This document shows, one piece after another, positions 47,856 through 59,900 of a stretch of 64,000 bases of DNA. Origin of the DNA: Beta vulgaris subsp. vulgaris. Its lineage: Eukaryota; Streptophyta; Magnoliopsida; Caryophyllales; Amaranthaceae. The stretch covers positions 2,549,501 to 2,613,500 of the forward strand of contig NC_079204.1 in the NCBI RefSeq assembly GCF_026745355.1, given 5' to 3'. The notes under the pieces were generated by a model. That model did no database searches and had not been told where the DNA came from. It was given only the letters and a program-made list of their open reading frames with translations. The translations under genes and the position numbers were made by a program. Numbering within the stretch: the first letter of the stretch is position 1; each line of letters opens with the position of its first letter.

Positions 47856-50800
47856 CTAGCATTCTATGCGAACACTGGACAAATTCTTCAGCTGCTCAAT
47901 CTCCTCTACATTAGCAATTCCAGGATCAACATAGCACAGCTGGAGAAGAAATCTTTATCAACTGATTGATCAAATGGTAAACTCAAACAAAAGCAGCACT
48001 AGATTTTCTTAGACCTGATACTGAGGCTTCCTCAAAGTATGAAGTCCTCTTTTCAGAAATTTCTGCCATCCAAAATTTTCTTTCAACGACCTCTCCAAAG
48101 CCTCTGTCATCTGTACAAGGTTACATTTTGTAACAGAATACATCACACGATAATATCCTTTAGCAGATTAAGATATATAACGAAAATGTCGAAAATTCTA
48201 ATGCATTCCCACTCACAGAGAGGATAGGAATGTAGGTCATTTTTTTTCTCTATTAAATGCAGATGTGTCGTGGATCCACTACCTTGAAGAGATTTATGCC
48301 TAAAAAAGGTCCAATCAAGAAGTGCATCACCCATAAATGTGCACTTGATTTAGAAGAGAAGGAACTCTCAGAATTGCTCAGAACTAAAGAGGGATAAAAC
48401 GAAAGAAGGGAGATTTTTGGTTTTTCTCTAGATAATTCATTTCTACCAAGCCAGATAAGTAGCAATCGAGATCAGTTATGCTCATGCGGCAAATTTTGCA
48501 GAAAAAGAGATAGTGAGGAGAAAGATGCAGGAAGTTAAAGAGCAAAATCCACAACAACTGTCGACTGAGTCAAGAGAAGATAATTTGAACTCCAATAAAG
48601 AAGAGTCTCGCAAATATTTCTGACAGCTGAAACTTGAAAGTGGCGCAAAAAGTGGGCCACAGCCAAGCCAGCCAGCGTTAGCCACACGCGTTGTAGCATG
48701 GGGTTACCCAAATCTAGCACAATCCGAGGAAACTCAAGCACAGAATGTAAATTAAGCAATAAGCAAAAGTCATGTTTCCCCAATCCCTTCCATTACCAAC
48801 TTATTAAGACATATTCTTAGATCGAGTAGGCGTAGTTGGCTACTTGCTAGCAACTGATTCTTCATGTTACGAAGAATATCAAAAACTTGTAGGCTTACAA
48901 CTTCTAAGCAAGTGAAGTAGTGACATGGTGAAGTGTCAATTCCAGGAAAGATTCTAACAACATGACATGTAACCAGCTGAAAGTACATGGTAAACACAAG
49001 AATCAAGATGATATCAAGACGCAATGCCAACTAATAGATCGCCAACAACTACAATCCTTGACTTTATAAAGAGGCTATAAAAAGGCAGTGAAGAAGAAAT
49101 TCCATAGTTAAGGTATATGAAAATGTTAATTAGTAACAAATTAACACAAACAAAAATTACCAGCACTTCCTGAAATGTTAATTTGAACACAAAGTATAAC
49201 GTAAAGGTTCCTTAATTGCTGCAAAGGGAAAAGCGAGTGCGACCAAAATGTCAAAAGAATTATAAGTTGCAAGCTAAAAAAAACAGAAATTTGCTTACAT
49301 GACCAGGATCTAGGACCAACAGATTGTACTGTTTCCGTCCATTTTTCTCATGCTTGACTTGAATACCAATAATGGTCCTTGAATGGCCCTGATGCTGAAA
49401 ATATAATGGCCTGTTGGAAAAGGTTCACAAATGGATAGAAAGAAGTAAAAATTAAAGGAAGAAAAAAAACAGATGAGCAAACATAGAGGATGGTTACAAT
49501 TAATACAACGAAGAACTCAAGAATGCCACAACTAATAGTCAAAAGTCAAAACAGTCTCTTACATCTTATTAGTAACAAGAACCCGACGTTGACGTGATTC
49601 CTTTGGTTCATACTTAGAAAAGTAATCCCAAACCCAATCAATCAAAGCTTGATAACCCTTTCTATTCTGCGCAGATCCCTCACCAAACTTAGCAAGATCT
49701 TCTTTAATGTCAATTTCCCTTCTGACAACAAATTTATCCATAGGTCCACAAGCTCGCCCTACACCATTCTTAACACCCTTACTGTCAAAATCAACTATCC
49801 TCGCTCGAAGACCAAAAGAACATAAAACTGCCGCACACTCTGTTGTCCCTATCCATTTACTTGAACCATAAATTTTCCCCTCAAAATATTTTGACCCAAC
49901 AGTGTCAAAACCCCTTTGCCAAGCAACTTCAAGCCATCTTTGAAGCGAACCAATATCTGGCACATATCCTGAACCTCCAAACAGAACCCCTCTTGCTTCC
50001 GGCCTTTCCTTAAGTAAGTGTGAGCTAACCATTTGAATGTTACGCCATCCGCAACCCCATCCCATATCTTCTGATCTAATGCTTTGAAAATGATCAACAT
50101 AACCTGAAAGTAAACTTGTAGAATTTTCATTTTCCAAGCATTTTTTTAGTAAGTTGACTAATCCTCCTTCAACCTTATAGAAAGTTTCCCTACTCTGTAA
50201 GTTAAAAATACAACAAATCTGTTCATCAATATCTTTTCGCTTATCCTTACTACTACTACTATTATTCCTTTGATCCCTGGATGTACTACTTTCTGGAACC
50301 CCTTCACATACTGTCTGAGGATTCAAATTCGACCAGAAGCTTCTGTCCTGCAAATCCATCTAAAAATCTCGAATCAACTTTGTCTTGCAGCAAAGTATTA
50401 ACAACATTTATACAGCAAATTTAGAATTATCTCCTGTTCCTAGTGTTTCTTCTGTTTGAGGAAAGGGGAAGGGGACAATGGCCATCCAATATTCAAGCAA
50501 ACTACCTCAATTAAGTTCATGCAATCATGAGACCAGGAGCAATGGGGCATAGATTTGGATAAGTTTTTGTAACATAGACGGATTTACAACTACCTACTGA
50601 AGTTCAAGTCTACCTTAATAAAATTTCTAAGTTCCTTCAACACATCATCATGCATTGTAGTAACTTTTCTTGTCTCCATCCGCGGCTCCTAGTCACTAGG
50701 TACAATTCAAATTTAAAGCCATACTATAACGAATTCTCGGACAAAAAGAGCATAGTTGTAAGAGGCCTACCCTGAGATCATTGTGTTGTATCATAGCAAT

Positions 50801-51385
50801 CAAAATTTTCAACCCAGCAAAAAGAAACAAAACAGCCCAAAAGTTCCATGCCCAATGTTACAAAATCAACCCCCTCCTACCAATTCTTAACAAACATGTT
50901 CATGAAGGCAATCATACACAGTCGAATTCGTACCAAATTTGTAGAAAATCAACTACACTTTATGTTGCTCTATTAAATTCATATGAAAACAAATAACATA
51001 TCTAGCACATAAAACAACCCAATTGATTAAAGTTCATATACAAAAAAAAATACCCACAAATTGAGGTGGGCTTGGTGGGGCAAGTGCAATTTGCTGAGCT
51101 AATTCCATATCCTTGCTGAACTCATCATCCTCAAAGTGATTGTTCACATGCCTGCACCATAATTCTCACTTCAATATTCAATAATTTCATTCTTTTGCAA
51201 ATTTTGGAAAATACAATTCAATTCAATAATATACATTCAAAGTTTAGAACTTTATAGCTTATATATTAACACCCAAAAAAAAATGTTATATACTTCATAA
51301 AATCATAGTATAGTCATGAGTAATACCTTTCAATTTCATGGATTGATATCAGATTTTGGCAGATGGGACAGCAAGAATCATTCAT
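47856..51385 (-). CDS. Zinc-finger C78 (UFM1/ubiquitin-specific) peptidase, ZUFSP/ZUP1-like
   Basis: Six coding exons on the minus strand, 51327-51385, 51058-51151, 49563-50347, 49299-49410, 48015-48110 and 47856-47939, give 1230 nt, or 409 residues. The ATG at 51385 opens MNDSCCPICQNLI. A C2H2-type finger, C-x2-C-x12-H-x4-H, spans the exon 1-2 junction. The C78 domain follows, with the likely nucleophile Cys in DMGWGCGWRN and the Asp/His pair in LLVLDPGH. The C-terminus (QKFLKRGLHTLRKPQ, then LCYVDPGIAN) fits the family. In animals this class cleaves long K63-linked ubiquitin chains in genome maintenance; C78 relatives also process UFM1. One finger is seen here, fewer than in mammalian ZUP1. 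The second donor read (GTGGGT) was chosen because it keeps phase 0. A complete gene with no visible lesion. Confidence 0.9.
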
Positions 51386-51633
51386 TTTTGTTGTATTTGA
51401 TTCTTCTTCTGGTTATAGAAACATGGGTGCAATGCAAATTAAGTTTTCTGATGAAATATCTTGAAATTGAAGAGCTTGTTTTTGAGTGATGCAAACTGAA
51501 GTGGAAATTACGAATTATGATTATGAAGCACAACAGGAGAAAAGGCCGAGGGGTTTCTATTTTTTGAACGGAGGGTGCACTATTTGAACTTTTGGAAGGG
51601 ACTAGGGAGGTTTGCAAGATAATTATCTAGGAA

Positions 51634-52207
51634 CTAGTTATTATTAGGCCCGCCCTATGTTTTGGGGAAGAAAAAATTTCATTTATTAATAGGATACTGT
51701 GTGATAATAACACTAAGGTTATGTTTAGTTCACCTAAATTTTTTTGATTTGAACTTATCTGATATGATCGAAACTTATCTTTTCTAATCTGATCTGATCT
51801 GAACTGATCGGATCTGATTTACAATATCCGATTTACAAGATCTTACCTTTTAGATTTTTCTCAATATATACGAAAAAATATAGTCATGTGGGTCTTGTTT
51901 GATTCGTCTCAATGAGTACTTTATTAATATTCAATTATTATAATTTTTACTAATATGTAATGAAAGATATTTAATACTAATAATGATTTTTAAATATAAG
52001 CATGATCTGAACTGATCTGATCTGAACTTATTTTTTCTGATCTGATCTGATTAGATCTGAAATAAGCAAAAATAAGGTGAACTGAACATAGCCTAAATAT
52101 AACTTAGTATGGTGGTTAAGACTTTAGTATATGTATTTGATGTCTCGGGAGAGCGCCACGTGGCACAGTTTCTTGTTTATGCACACTTTTTAATATATTT
52201 ATATAGA
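51634..52207 (-). mobile_element. Small Helitron (minus orientation) interrupted by a MITE
   Basis: The plus-strand left border ACTAGTTATTATTAGG is the reverse complement of the CTAGT end of the 26439-26704 family. The right border TTTAATATATTTATATAGA is its TC start. Internal words (aacactaa|atataactta, tggttaagactttagtatatg, cacgtggcac) match the same family. A Harbinger-type MITE is nested at 51717-52093. Confidence 0.7.
51717..52093. mobile_element. Tourist/Harbinger-like MITE nested in a Helitron
   Basis: The ends GGTTATGTTTAGTTCACC and GGTGAACTGAACATAGCC are flanked by the trinucleotide TAA. Removing it and one TAA rejoins 'aacactaaatataactt', as in the uninterrupted relatives. The interior is full of gatctgatct words. 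Confidence 0.85.
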
Positions 52208-53120
52208 TATTTGTCAAAAACAATTTTTTAGAATCCGGTAGAAGAATAACCTTTTACAAAGAACTGGTTATTAAGTTCACCTCGGGTAAGAAAAAGTTTC
52301 ATTGACTAATATTGTACTTTAAAATGATAACACTAAATACAACTTGGTTTAATGGTTAAAACTTTAGTATATGAACGCTTTTAAATATATTTACTAGTAT
52401 TTTGACCCCTGCAACGCCTCGGGTTAGTTACAAATTTATAGTATTATATATAAATTTCGTAATTAATTTTATTAGTTTTTTGTAATATTTTATCTAGTGA
52501 GAAAATGGAAACTAAACATTATGGCATGTGAGTTGTTTAAAAAAAACTTGTAAGGAGTTGGGGATTAAAATAACAATTTCAATAGAATTAGGGTAAAAGA
52601 ATGTTCTTACTTGATAAAAGTGTTAGAGATCAAAAAGTTAATCTATGTCTTTATAATTATAAGACTTTATTATGTTTTCCTTTGAAATATTAAGCATTAG
52701 AATTCTAGTATGGATAGTAGTTAACACTCACATTTTCTTTCAAAGGTCTTGTATTCGAATCCTAAAAACTACAACCATACAGGCCTTGTGACCCATTTAG
52801 AAATGGGGTTGAAACTGAAGAGATGTAGGTCACATACCCTGCACACATTTGGTTTAATGAGTCAATGCAGAATATACTTTAGTCATACAGAAATATGGGT
52901 CAAGGTTGTTCCTTGTAAAATTTTTCTTTCAATGTCTTCTTTTGCCAATTTTTTTTTATAAAAAGGTTGTTTCTTGCAAAAACCTATATTTTAGAAAGTT
53001 TATTTAAATTGTTTACCCATCTATTACACAAGTCTACAATATACTCATATTAAAGCATAAATCATAAACGATACATATCACTCTATAATTAAAAACCTTT
53101 CTATCTAAACCACATACTTA

Positions 53121-53207
53121 CTCCATTCTGAAATAAGTGAAATACTTCTCTCAAAAAGATATCACGCAAACGAAATAAGTGCTTTACTTATTTCGTAATG
53201 GAGGACG
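53121..53207. mobile_element. Short Stowaway-like MITE
   Basis: CTCCATTCTGAAATAAGTG and ACTTATTTCGTAATGGAGGACG arms are flanked by TA. It is 87 bp. Confidence 0.65.
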
Positions 53208-53311
53208 TATAAGATATCATAGGAATATGATATTTTATATTAAAAAGAACACTATTTTTTAGATAATAATCTTAAATTGATAAACTGAATTTATGATAAT
53301 TTAATTATATA

Positions 53312-53390
53312 TCTCTATTATATAAGTGAAGGGAGGGAGGAAGATAGTGTCTCCTTATAAAAAAAATCTGATATATCCTTAATGAATTTA
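53312..53390 (+). mobile_element. Helitron 5' end (3' end not found)
   Basis: TCTCTATTATATAAGTGAAG follows an A, identical in type to the complete elements at 28285 and 44359. I found no matching hairpin plus CTRR terminus on this strand before 55380. The element may therefore be truncated, or the downstream gene-fragment region may lie inside it. Confidence 0.5.
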
Positions 53391-54229
53391 AAAACCTGCC
53401 AAAATAGTTAAAATACTGGTAGCAAACACCTCATAATCAAGTAGGATGCATGAAAATCATCAAACTTATCAAAAGTACATCAAATGCTCTAGGAAGAATT
53501 TGAGTAAACCCTTCACTGTCGTAGTGTATGTGTATGGCATTGTATTATTAATTCAAATTTATGACAACTTATTTGAATTTATCAAAATATATTAGATCTG
53601 AAAATTATTTTTTAAAGGTAAAGAGCAACATACCTAGCATCACTTTCACTATATTTTTAATTTTGGAAATTAAATACTCATATAATACTCAAATAGTGGA
53701 AATCTCATTAGATAATACGGGGATACAAGAATGAGATACTTATAGGGAATTAATAAGGTGCGTTTTCTTTGCATTAAGAAAATAAGTTTTAGTTTTCATA
53801 AATTCCAATAGATTCAAATCAAAAGTGACACATTGACCTCATAAACTAAATTTCAATAAGTTCACATAGACTCTAATTAATTGAAGATCTAGACTCTGGA
53901 GCAAATTCAATCTTATAAACTTTAGATCTAAACACCTTTTAGACAATATTTAGATGTATTTTTTCGCCTTAAAAAAATAAGTTTCTAATTTTGATGATTT
54001 CAATTAATAAGTTCAGATAGGTTCTAACACCTTATAAAATGAACTTAAATAAGTTCACATTAGTTTAGTTAAGTTCTAATAAGTTATGCTCAGATAATTT
54101 CAATAAAATTATGGTGAAAAGAATCAATCCTTGATTTTGGTCATATCACCTTAACCCAGCCCAAAGACAAGGACGGAATCAGAAAAATACTTTGAATGAG
54201 ACCAAAAATATAATTTATTTTTCTAAGTG

Positions 54230-54270
54230 AAACTATTGGGTCAGACCGTCTGACCTAATAGTTTCCGTCA
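54230..54270. repeat. Hairpin at the left edge of the gene-fragment region
   Basis: GAAACTATTGGGTCAGA and TCTGACCTAATAGTTTC face each other around CCG. A second hairpin, GATTGTGTC...GACACAATAC (about 55080-55108), lies on the right of the same region. The pair may mark the ends of a single element. Confidence 0.55.
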
Positions 54271-54354
54271 GACGGGGCTGACCCAAATAAAAAACCGCGC
54301 TTCCAAGACCTCCACACACCACCGTGAGGACGACAAAACCGTCTCAAAGAAGCT

Positions 54355-54699
54355 ATGTGCGACACCATATCTGAACTTGCTTCGGGTATTCTTCCTGACA
54401 ATGGATGGCCTGAACTTCTTCCTTTTATGTTCCAGTGTGTTTCATCTCATTCCTCCAAGTTGCAAGAGTCTGCTTTTTTCATATTTGCTCAGTTGTCTCA
54501 GTTCATCTGCGATACTTTGGTGCCTTATATTAAGGAACTTCATCAAGTGTTCTTCAATTGCCTCACCAATTCTCCTTCTTTTGATATTCGAATCGCCGCT
54601 TTGAATGTTGTAATTAACTTCATCCAGTGTCTTGAAACCTCCGCTGATAGGGATAGGTTTCAGGACTTATTGTCTGCCATGATGAAGACCTTGACTGAG
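54355..54699 (+). pseudogene. Importin-5/IMB3-like gene fragment
   Basis: The open frame resembles one HEAT-repeat exon of plant importin-beta-3-type nuclear import receptors: CDTISELASGILPDNGWPEL, then KLQESAFFIFAQLSQF, then IAALNVVINFIQCL, then RDRFQDLLSAMMKTLTE. The similarity stops at GAG|GTTAGAAG, which looks like an exon-intron border still attached to intron-like DNA. This points to DNA-level capture rather than a retrocopy. The rest of the approximately 1100-residue protein is absent on both sides. Upstream 'gtctcaaagaag' may continue the homology with a 1-nt shift. The frame runs on into a 21-bp tandem array, so any protein would be chimeric. Probably non-functional. Confidence 0.75.
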
Positions 54700-54762
54700 G
54701 TTAGAAGTTTTCTTCATGAATTTCTTAATTTCAGTCTTCATTCTTTTCCTATTTTCCATTTT

Positions 54763-55055
54763 CAGTTGGACTTTGTTTTGTTTCAGTTGGACTTTGTTTT
54801 GTTTCAGTTGGACTTTTTTTTGTTTCAGTTGGACTTTGTTTTGTTTCAGTTGGACTTTGTTTTGTTTCAGTTGGACTTTGTTTCGTAATATGTATACCAA
54901 CTGAAACAAATAATGGACCAACTGAAACAAAAAATGGACCAACTGAAAGAAATAATGGGCCAACTGAAAGAAATAATGGACTAACTGAAAAAAATGAAGA
55001 CTACCTGAAAAAAAAAATGAAGACTACCTGAAAAAAATTGAAGACTACCTGAAAC
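54763..55055. repeat. 21-bp tandem array followed by an inverted 21-bp array
   Basis: Six copies of CAGTTGGACTTTGTTTTGTT-type 21-mers run from 54763 to about 54886. From 54897 the complementary theme appears as CCAACTGAAACAAATAATGG-type 21-mers (four clear copies), then ACTACCTGAAAAAAAATGAAG-type units to about 55055. The two arrays can pair as a long imperfect hairpin. Confidence 0.85.
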
Positions 55056-55381
55056 TCAAGTGAAGTGGTCCGACGGGCTGATTGTGTCGGACTCGTCAGA
55101 CACAATACGAACTCTTTTTCTAAAGGGGAGCCAACTAGAAAATTAACCTATTATATTCGAAAATGTACATTTTCGACCTTACTATTTTACGAAAACTCAA
55201 AAGTTGGTCGGGAATGCGGCTCCTACTCGGCTACCCGCCCTTATGGTGTTCCGCCACTAGTAAAAAAGAAGCAAACCAACAAATACGAATGTCAACGAAT
55301 CAAGTTCGGATATGATAAAGCTTCACCCACATCTATCACCCGCCTCCATTCGCTCCATTGCATCACTCTCTTAATCCACCA

Positions 55382-55901
55382 CTAGCCTCATATGCACGCG
55401 ATGCGTGCGTTAATTTGAAAATTTGTTATTCTATTAGATACTCCATTCGTACTTTATTTATGATTAAACTTAAATGTGAAAAATTCAACAGTTAGATGAA
55501 TTTAGATATATTAATTCGCTAATGTAAAAAAATAAAAAGGTTGTGAGTGATTGTTAACATTAATTTTCTGTGAATGAATATTGAACAGAAAGAACAAAAA
55601 TAATGAGTTGGTTTAACTGGATTAAAGGGTATCAAAGGTAGTGAATGTTCAGACTTTTCATGTGCACGTTATGTATGCCATCTTTTTTTATAAGGTATAA
55701 TAATTTTGTCCATTTAATTTTTGATTGAAGTATTTGATGCATATACCATTTTAAACTTGTTTTAAATGGCAAGTTGGAATGAGAATTTTTAAATGATTTG
55801 CTTTTGTAATGTTTTTCATTCCATTAATTAGATCATTAAGGGTATTTTAGTCACTTCAAAAAAGGACACCACACCTCCTCCCTTGGCTTATATAATAGAG
55901 A
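55382..55901 (-). mobile_element. Small Helitron (minus orientation)
   Basis: Read on the minus strand it begins TCTCTATTATATAAGCCAAG and ends GCACGCATCGCGTGC-ATATGAGG-CTAG. A and T border it as expected. It is 520 bp and non-coding. Confidence 0.85.
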
Positions 55902-56933
55902 TTCATATCCTCATATTCGGATCAAACCGGGTGGATCCTACCTACAAAGGAAATGAGGAATCAAATACGTTGGGCGCTTCTTCAATTTTCAAAGACAAGA
56001 TAATCACGTCAAAAATCAACGCTTCAAAATCCTCCAATCATACATCTTTTATACCTCATTCTCAATTCTTAATTCTCATTTCACATCTTTCCACAGATCA
56101 AACTATGCGATGACTTCACTGGTATGGAGATTAGCGAACAACCCTTTTGATTAATTACCCACAAAACATTCAGTTCATAAATTCAACTTATGTAAAATCA
56201 TAACATAAAGTTTTAAAAAAAGCCCTCCTTTCAGTTTCCTTTGCTTCTCTTACCCTCTAATTTCTATATCCACTTCACGCAATCACTTCTATAATTTCAC
56301 GTCTTCTCTCTCCTCTTAAAACTTCTGTAAGTTCTTTCATTGTTATTTCTTTGTTGATTTGAGTTTGATTTTGAAGGAATTTGATCTCATTACTGTTTTT
56401 TTTGGTTATTGAGTTGAATTTAGCTTTACCCATTTTTTTTGTTTATCTGAAGTTTTATTTTTGTTGTTGTTGTTGTTGAAATTTGGTTGATCAGGGTTTT
56501 GAATGTCTTAGTCAACTGATTATGCATCTTCATGTGAAGATTGATCATACCCATCTCGAAATTTTGGTGAAATTTCTTGATTTACTTCTGTAAGTTTTCT
56601 GGATTGGAATGGAATATTGCTATCTGATGTTAATACTACTGGTATAGTATTTGTTACTTTGAGTAATCAATATATCCCACCTTATTTTTTGGTTGAATTG
56701 TGATTCTGGGTGTGCTTTTGATCTACCCTTTTATGGAAAAACTGAGGTTCCAAGTGCATTTTGGTTTGAGCTTGATGATCAGAAACTCGAAATATCCTGG
56801 TGAATATCGTTGAATTCGATTGCTTAGGTTGTAGTGCTTGGTGCTTTGTTGCTGTGGTTGGATTCATTGAGTGTGAAGGGTGGAGTAGTGCATTGTGTTA
56901 CACCTGAAATGACCCTTGTAAATTGAGGAAATC

Positions 56934-59900
56934 ATGGATTTTCAAGTGAGTTCTTCATCTGAGTATGGAAGATTCGAGCAGATCATCGCGCAGTTTCTCC
57001 TTAAAGCCTTGCATATAATTCTGGAATCAAGGATTCCATCGCTAAAACTCCAAGATCATAGTGGAGACCTGTTGTCCAATTCAAAGGCAAAAAAGACTGA
57101 TAAATGGTTCAATTTAGCGCTAGGGGACAGACCTGCGGCTCTAGAAAAGCTGCAGTTTTGGCACAGGAATTTGATGGATCCAATGGTGATTGATGTAATA
57201 GTCATTCGTCGAGGACTGGATGACTCATCTGGTAATGATTTATACTATGAACAGATTTTTGAGGGGGGAGCTGTTGAAACAGTTATCGAGAGATGGGTAG
57301 TCCAGTATGAAAATCATAAGATGATGCCTGTACAAACTAGTGACATTTCTTTATTGTATAAGAAAATGTACCAGAAATCAATCATACTTTTCCGCTCTCT
57401 TTGCTCAATGATGAGGCATTTACCTGCTTATAAGATATTTAGGCAACTTAGTTCCTTGAGTCAACCTTCTGACATTGATATTATATATAAGGTTTCTTCG
57501 TTCAGTAATCCCTTCTCTAGGGAAGATGAGCAAATGATGAAGCAATATACTTTTAACCCAGTGGAAGCTGTAAATGGTAGACTCTGTGTTTCTGTAACTT
57601 ATAGATCAAATCTGTCAGAATTTAGTATTAAAAATTCAACAACATTTCCTCCTGTAATTATTGCTGATTATGTTGGTAGTCCTGCTCTTGATCCCATGAG
57701 AGCCTTCCCGTCCGTTGAGAAAGTATCTCATTCAATCTCATTCTCATTAAGTGGAAGTAGAAATGCATGTTCAACTTCAAGTCAACGTCCTCATAGCTGG
57801 TCTAGCGGCATCAATTTTGCTGCTGCACACATGCAAAATTATCCCCTTAGTGGATCTCCACCTGCACATCGTTCTTCACTTGTACCAAATGATAATCCAT
57901 CTCTGCCGACATATCTCCAAGGCCAAAGAGTTGAGAATTATAGGATGCTTGGTGGACGTCAAAAAATTAACAGCTATGATGAGTCTCTTTCACCTCCATT
58001 CTCTCCATCTTCATCTCCATCTCCCCCAGCATACCTCCCTAAACATAATTCTAGCCAGTCTCGACTTCGGCCAGAGTCAGCACCTGTGACCATTCCGCAT
58101 CCCATGTTGAACAGAAGTCCTAGATACCTTTCTCCAAATCTATCTGATCCGAGTAGACAGTCCCTCCCTCCGTTGTCTCCAAGGAGTACAAAACCAGAAC
58201 CTTCCCCACATGGGTCTCCATCTCCCTCTGGAAACAGGTTGTCCAGAAAATTAGATGCATCACGGTCTGGAGAGTTGTATTCTGGGATGACAAATCTCTC
58301 TTTTGGTTCAAAGGTAATACTTATACTCCTCATATTTTGTCAAGACAAGAATTCAACTTTTACAAAGTTTCAAATGTGTACACTTCATATGCTCTGCTTT
58401 GACATCAAATGCATTTGTCATCAGGTATCTAGAGATACCAAAGAGGAATCTGGGCGTTTCTCTTTGTTATCTTCTAGTAGCTCACCACATAAAGCATATT
58501 CAAGAAGCTCAAGTAGGTTATCGTTCCAGGATGAGTTGGGTGTATTTGATTTCTCTTGTCCATTTGATGTCGATGATGTGGATACATCAGATTCCCAAGC
58601 TAGGTACTTTTCTCTATCTCTGTTGCCATGGTGTCTTGCTATAAGTGTGACACATCCACTCCTAACATCCTAATTGAAGTTATTATCATGTGGATGTATT
58701 TGTAATATTGTTCAGTTTCATGTCACTCTTTGACTAAAGATAAGGTTGTGTATATCTGAAGATTCCCAAACTGTGCCAGCACTATTACATTTAGGTTGTC
58801 CGTTGTTGTCATCATCATCATTGTTGTTATATTATCTATTTCATGTGAGTGAGTTGCTTACGGATATGTTCAAAATTTAAATAGTGAAACTCCATTATCC
58901 TCTGCTTTATGTATGATAAATCTTGTGTGAAACCACCACAGGGTTTTCATCTTCTCTTAATTATGGAATTCCTGAAAATAGATACTTGGGTCCTCCAAGC
59001 CCTTCTACTGCAAGAAAACAACAATGGAATCCTTATGGTTTAAGACTGAGGAAAGCCATTTGGTTAAGCGACCCCTTATTGGATCTGGTAGACTGGTACT
59101 GTGAATACCATGAACATGATAACTGTTATCAATACCATCATATTTCTCTAATTGAGGAGAGTGAGTAGCCTGATCTGTATAGGGTTAACTGATATATTTT
59201 CCCCCTAAATGGATCTCTATTGATCCTGAGCTTGTACTATAAACATTTTATATTCTCCAGCCGCCTGCTCTCCAATCTCAGTGATGGCTCCATTTGAAAT
59301 TGATGTCTGTGAGACACAAATTGCCTTTAATATTATGCCCTCAAACTTCTGATTCTAGATATATCTAGCTGTTATTATTCTATGCCAGACCACATACCCT
59401 TTATTAACTGTGATCTGCCTTAATAATCTAACCCAAACACATTTGAGGCTCTAAGTTAGCTCTGCAAGTCTACAATGGCACTCTTTGACTATAGCTATAC
59501 TAGAGTGTACAATATTGGGAGAAAAGGACGAGTGGATGTTAATTCCTCAAATATCTGCGGGTTTAATCCTCTCCAAATGAACCATGAAATTGCCAAGAGA
59601 ATCATCTTATCTTTCACAATTCAGTACACAAGCATAATTTCATCTTTGATTTCTAGGAAACTAGAATATCTTAGACGGAATGAAGAATTGAGGATGTTCC
59701 CAGTTAAAGCCAGTTAAGGGTAAAGAAAAGTGCCAAAGAAAAGAATAAGACAAAGGAAAAGAAGATGATTCAGATTTTTCTTCTTTGAGGTAAGAACTTC
59801 CTCGATTACGGCCACCCAAACAAAATAGCAAGTCTTAGAAGTAGCTTTGTCTTCCTAATATTAAAATGACTAAATCCATGGCCAATTCTCTTTTAATGGA

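Larger units (their letters stand above)
51386..56933. other. Divergent spacer between C78 peptidase and ATG13
   Basis: The 200-300 bases next to 51385 are probably 5' UTR and promoter of the peptidase. Most of the rest is mobile DNA: a Helitron with a nested MITE, a small MITE, a Helitron 5' end at 53312, the importin fragment with 21-bp arrays, and a minus-strand Helitron at 55382-55901. About 56200-56933 is likely ATG13 promoter and 5' UTR; it carries a CT-rich leader near 56270-56330 and possibly a 5' UTR intron. Confidence 0.55.

Noticed and set aside
54700..54888. C-terminal extension of the importin fragment with repeated FQLDFVL residues.
   Set aside because: It is the translation of a 21-bp tandem array and has no relation to importins.
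58942..59168. Open stretch after an acceptor-like site in ATG13 intron 2.
   Set aside because: Joined to the upstream exon in phase 2 it hits TAA within seven codons, and the C-terminal exon at 61895 joins correctly without it.
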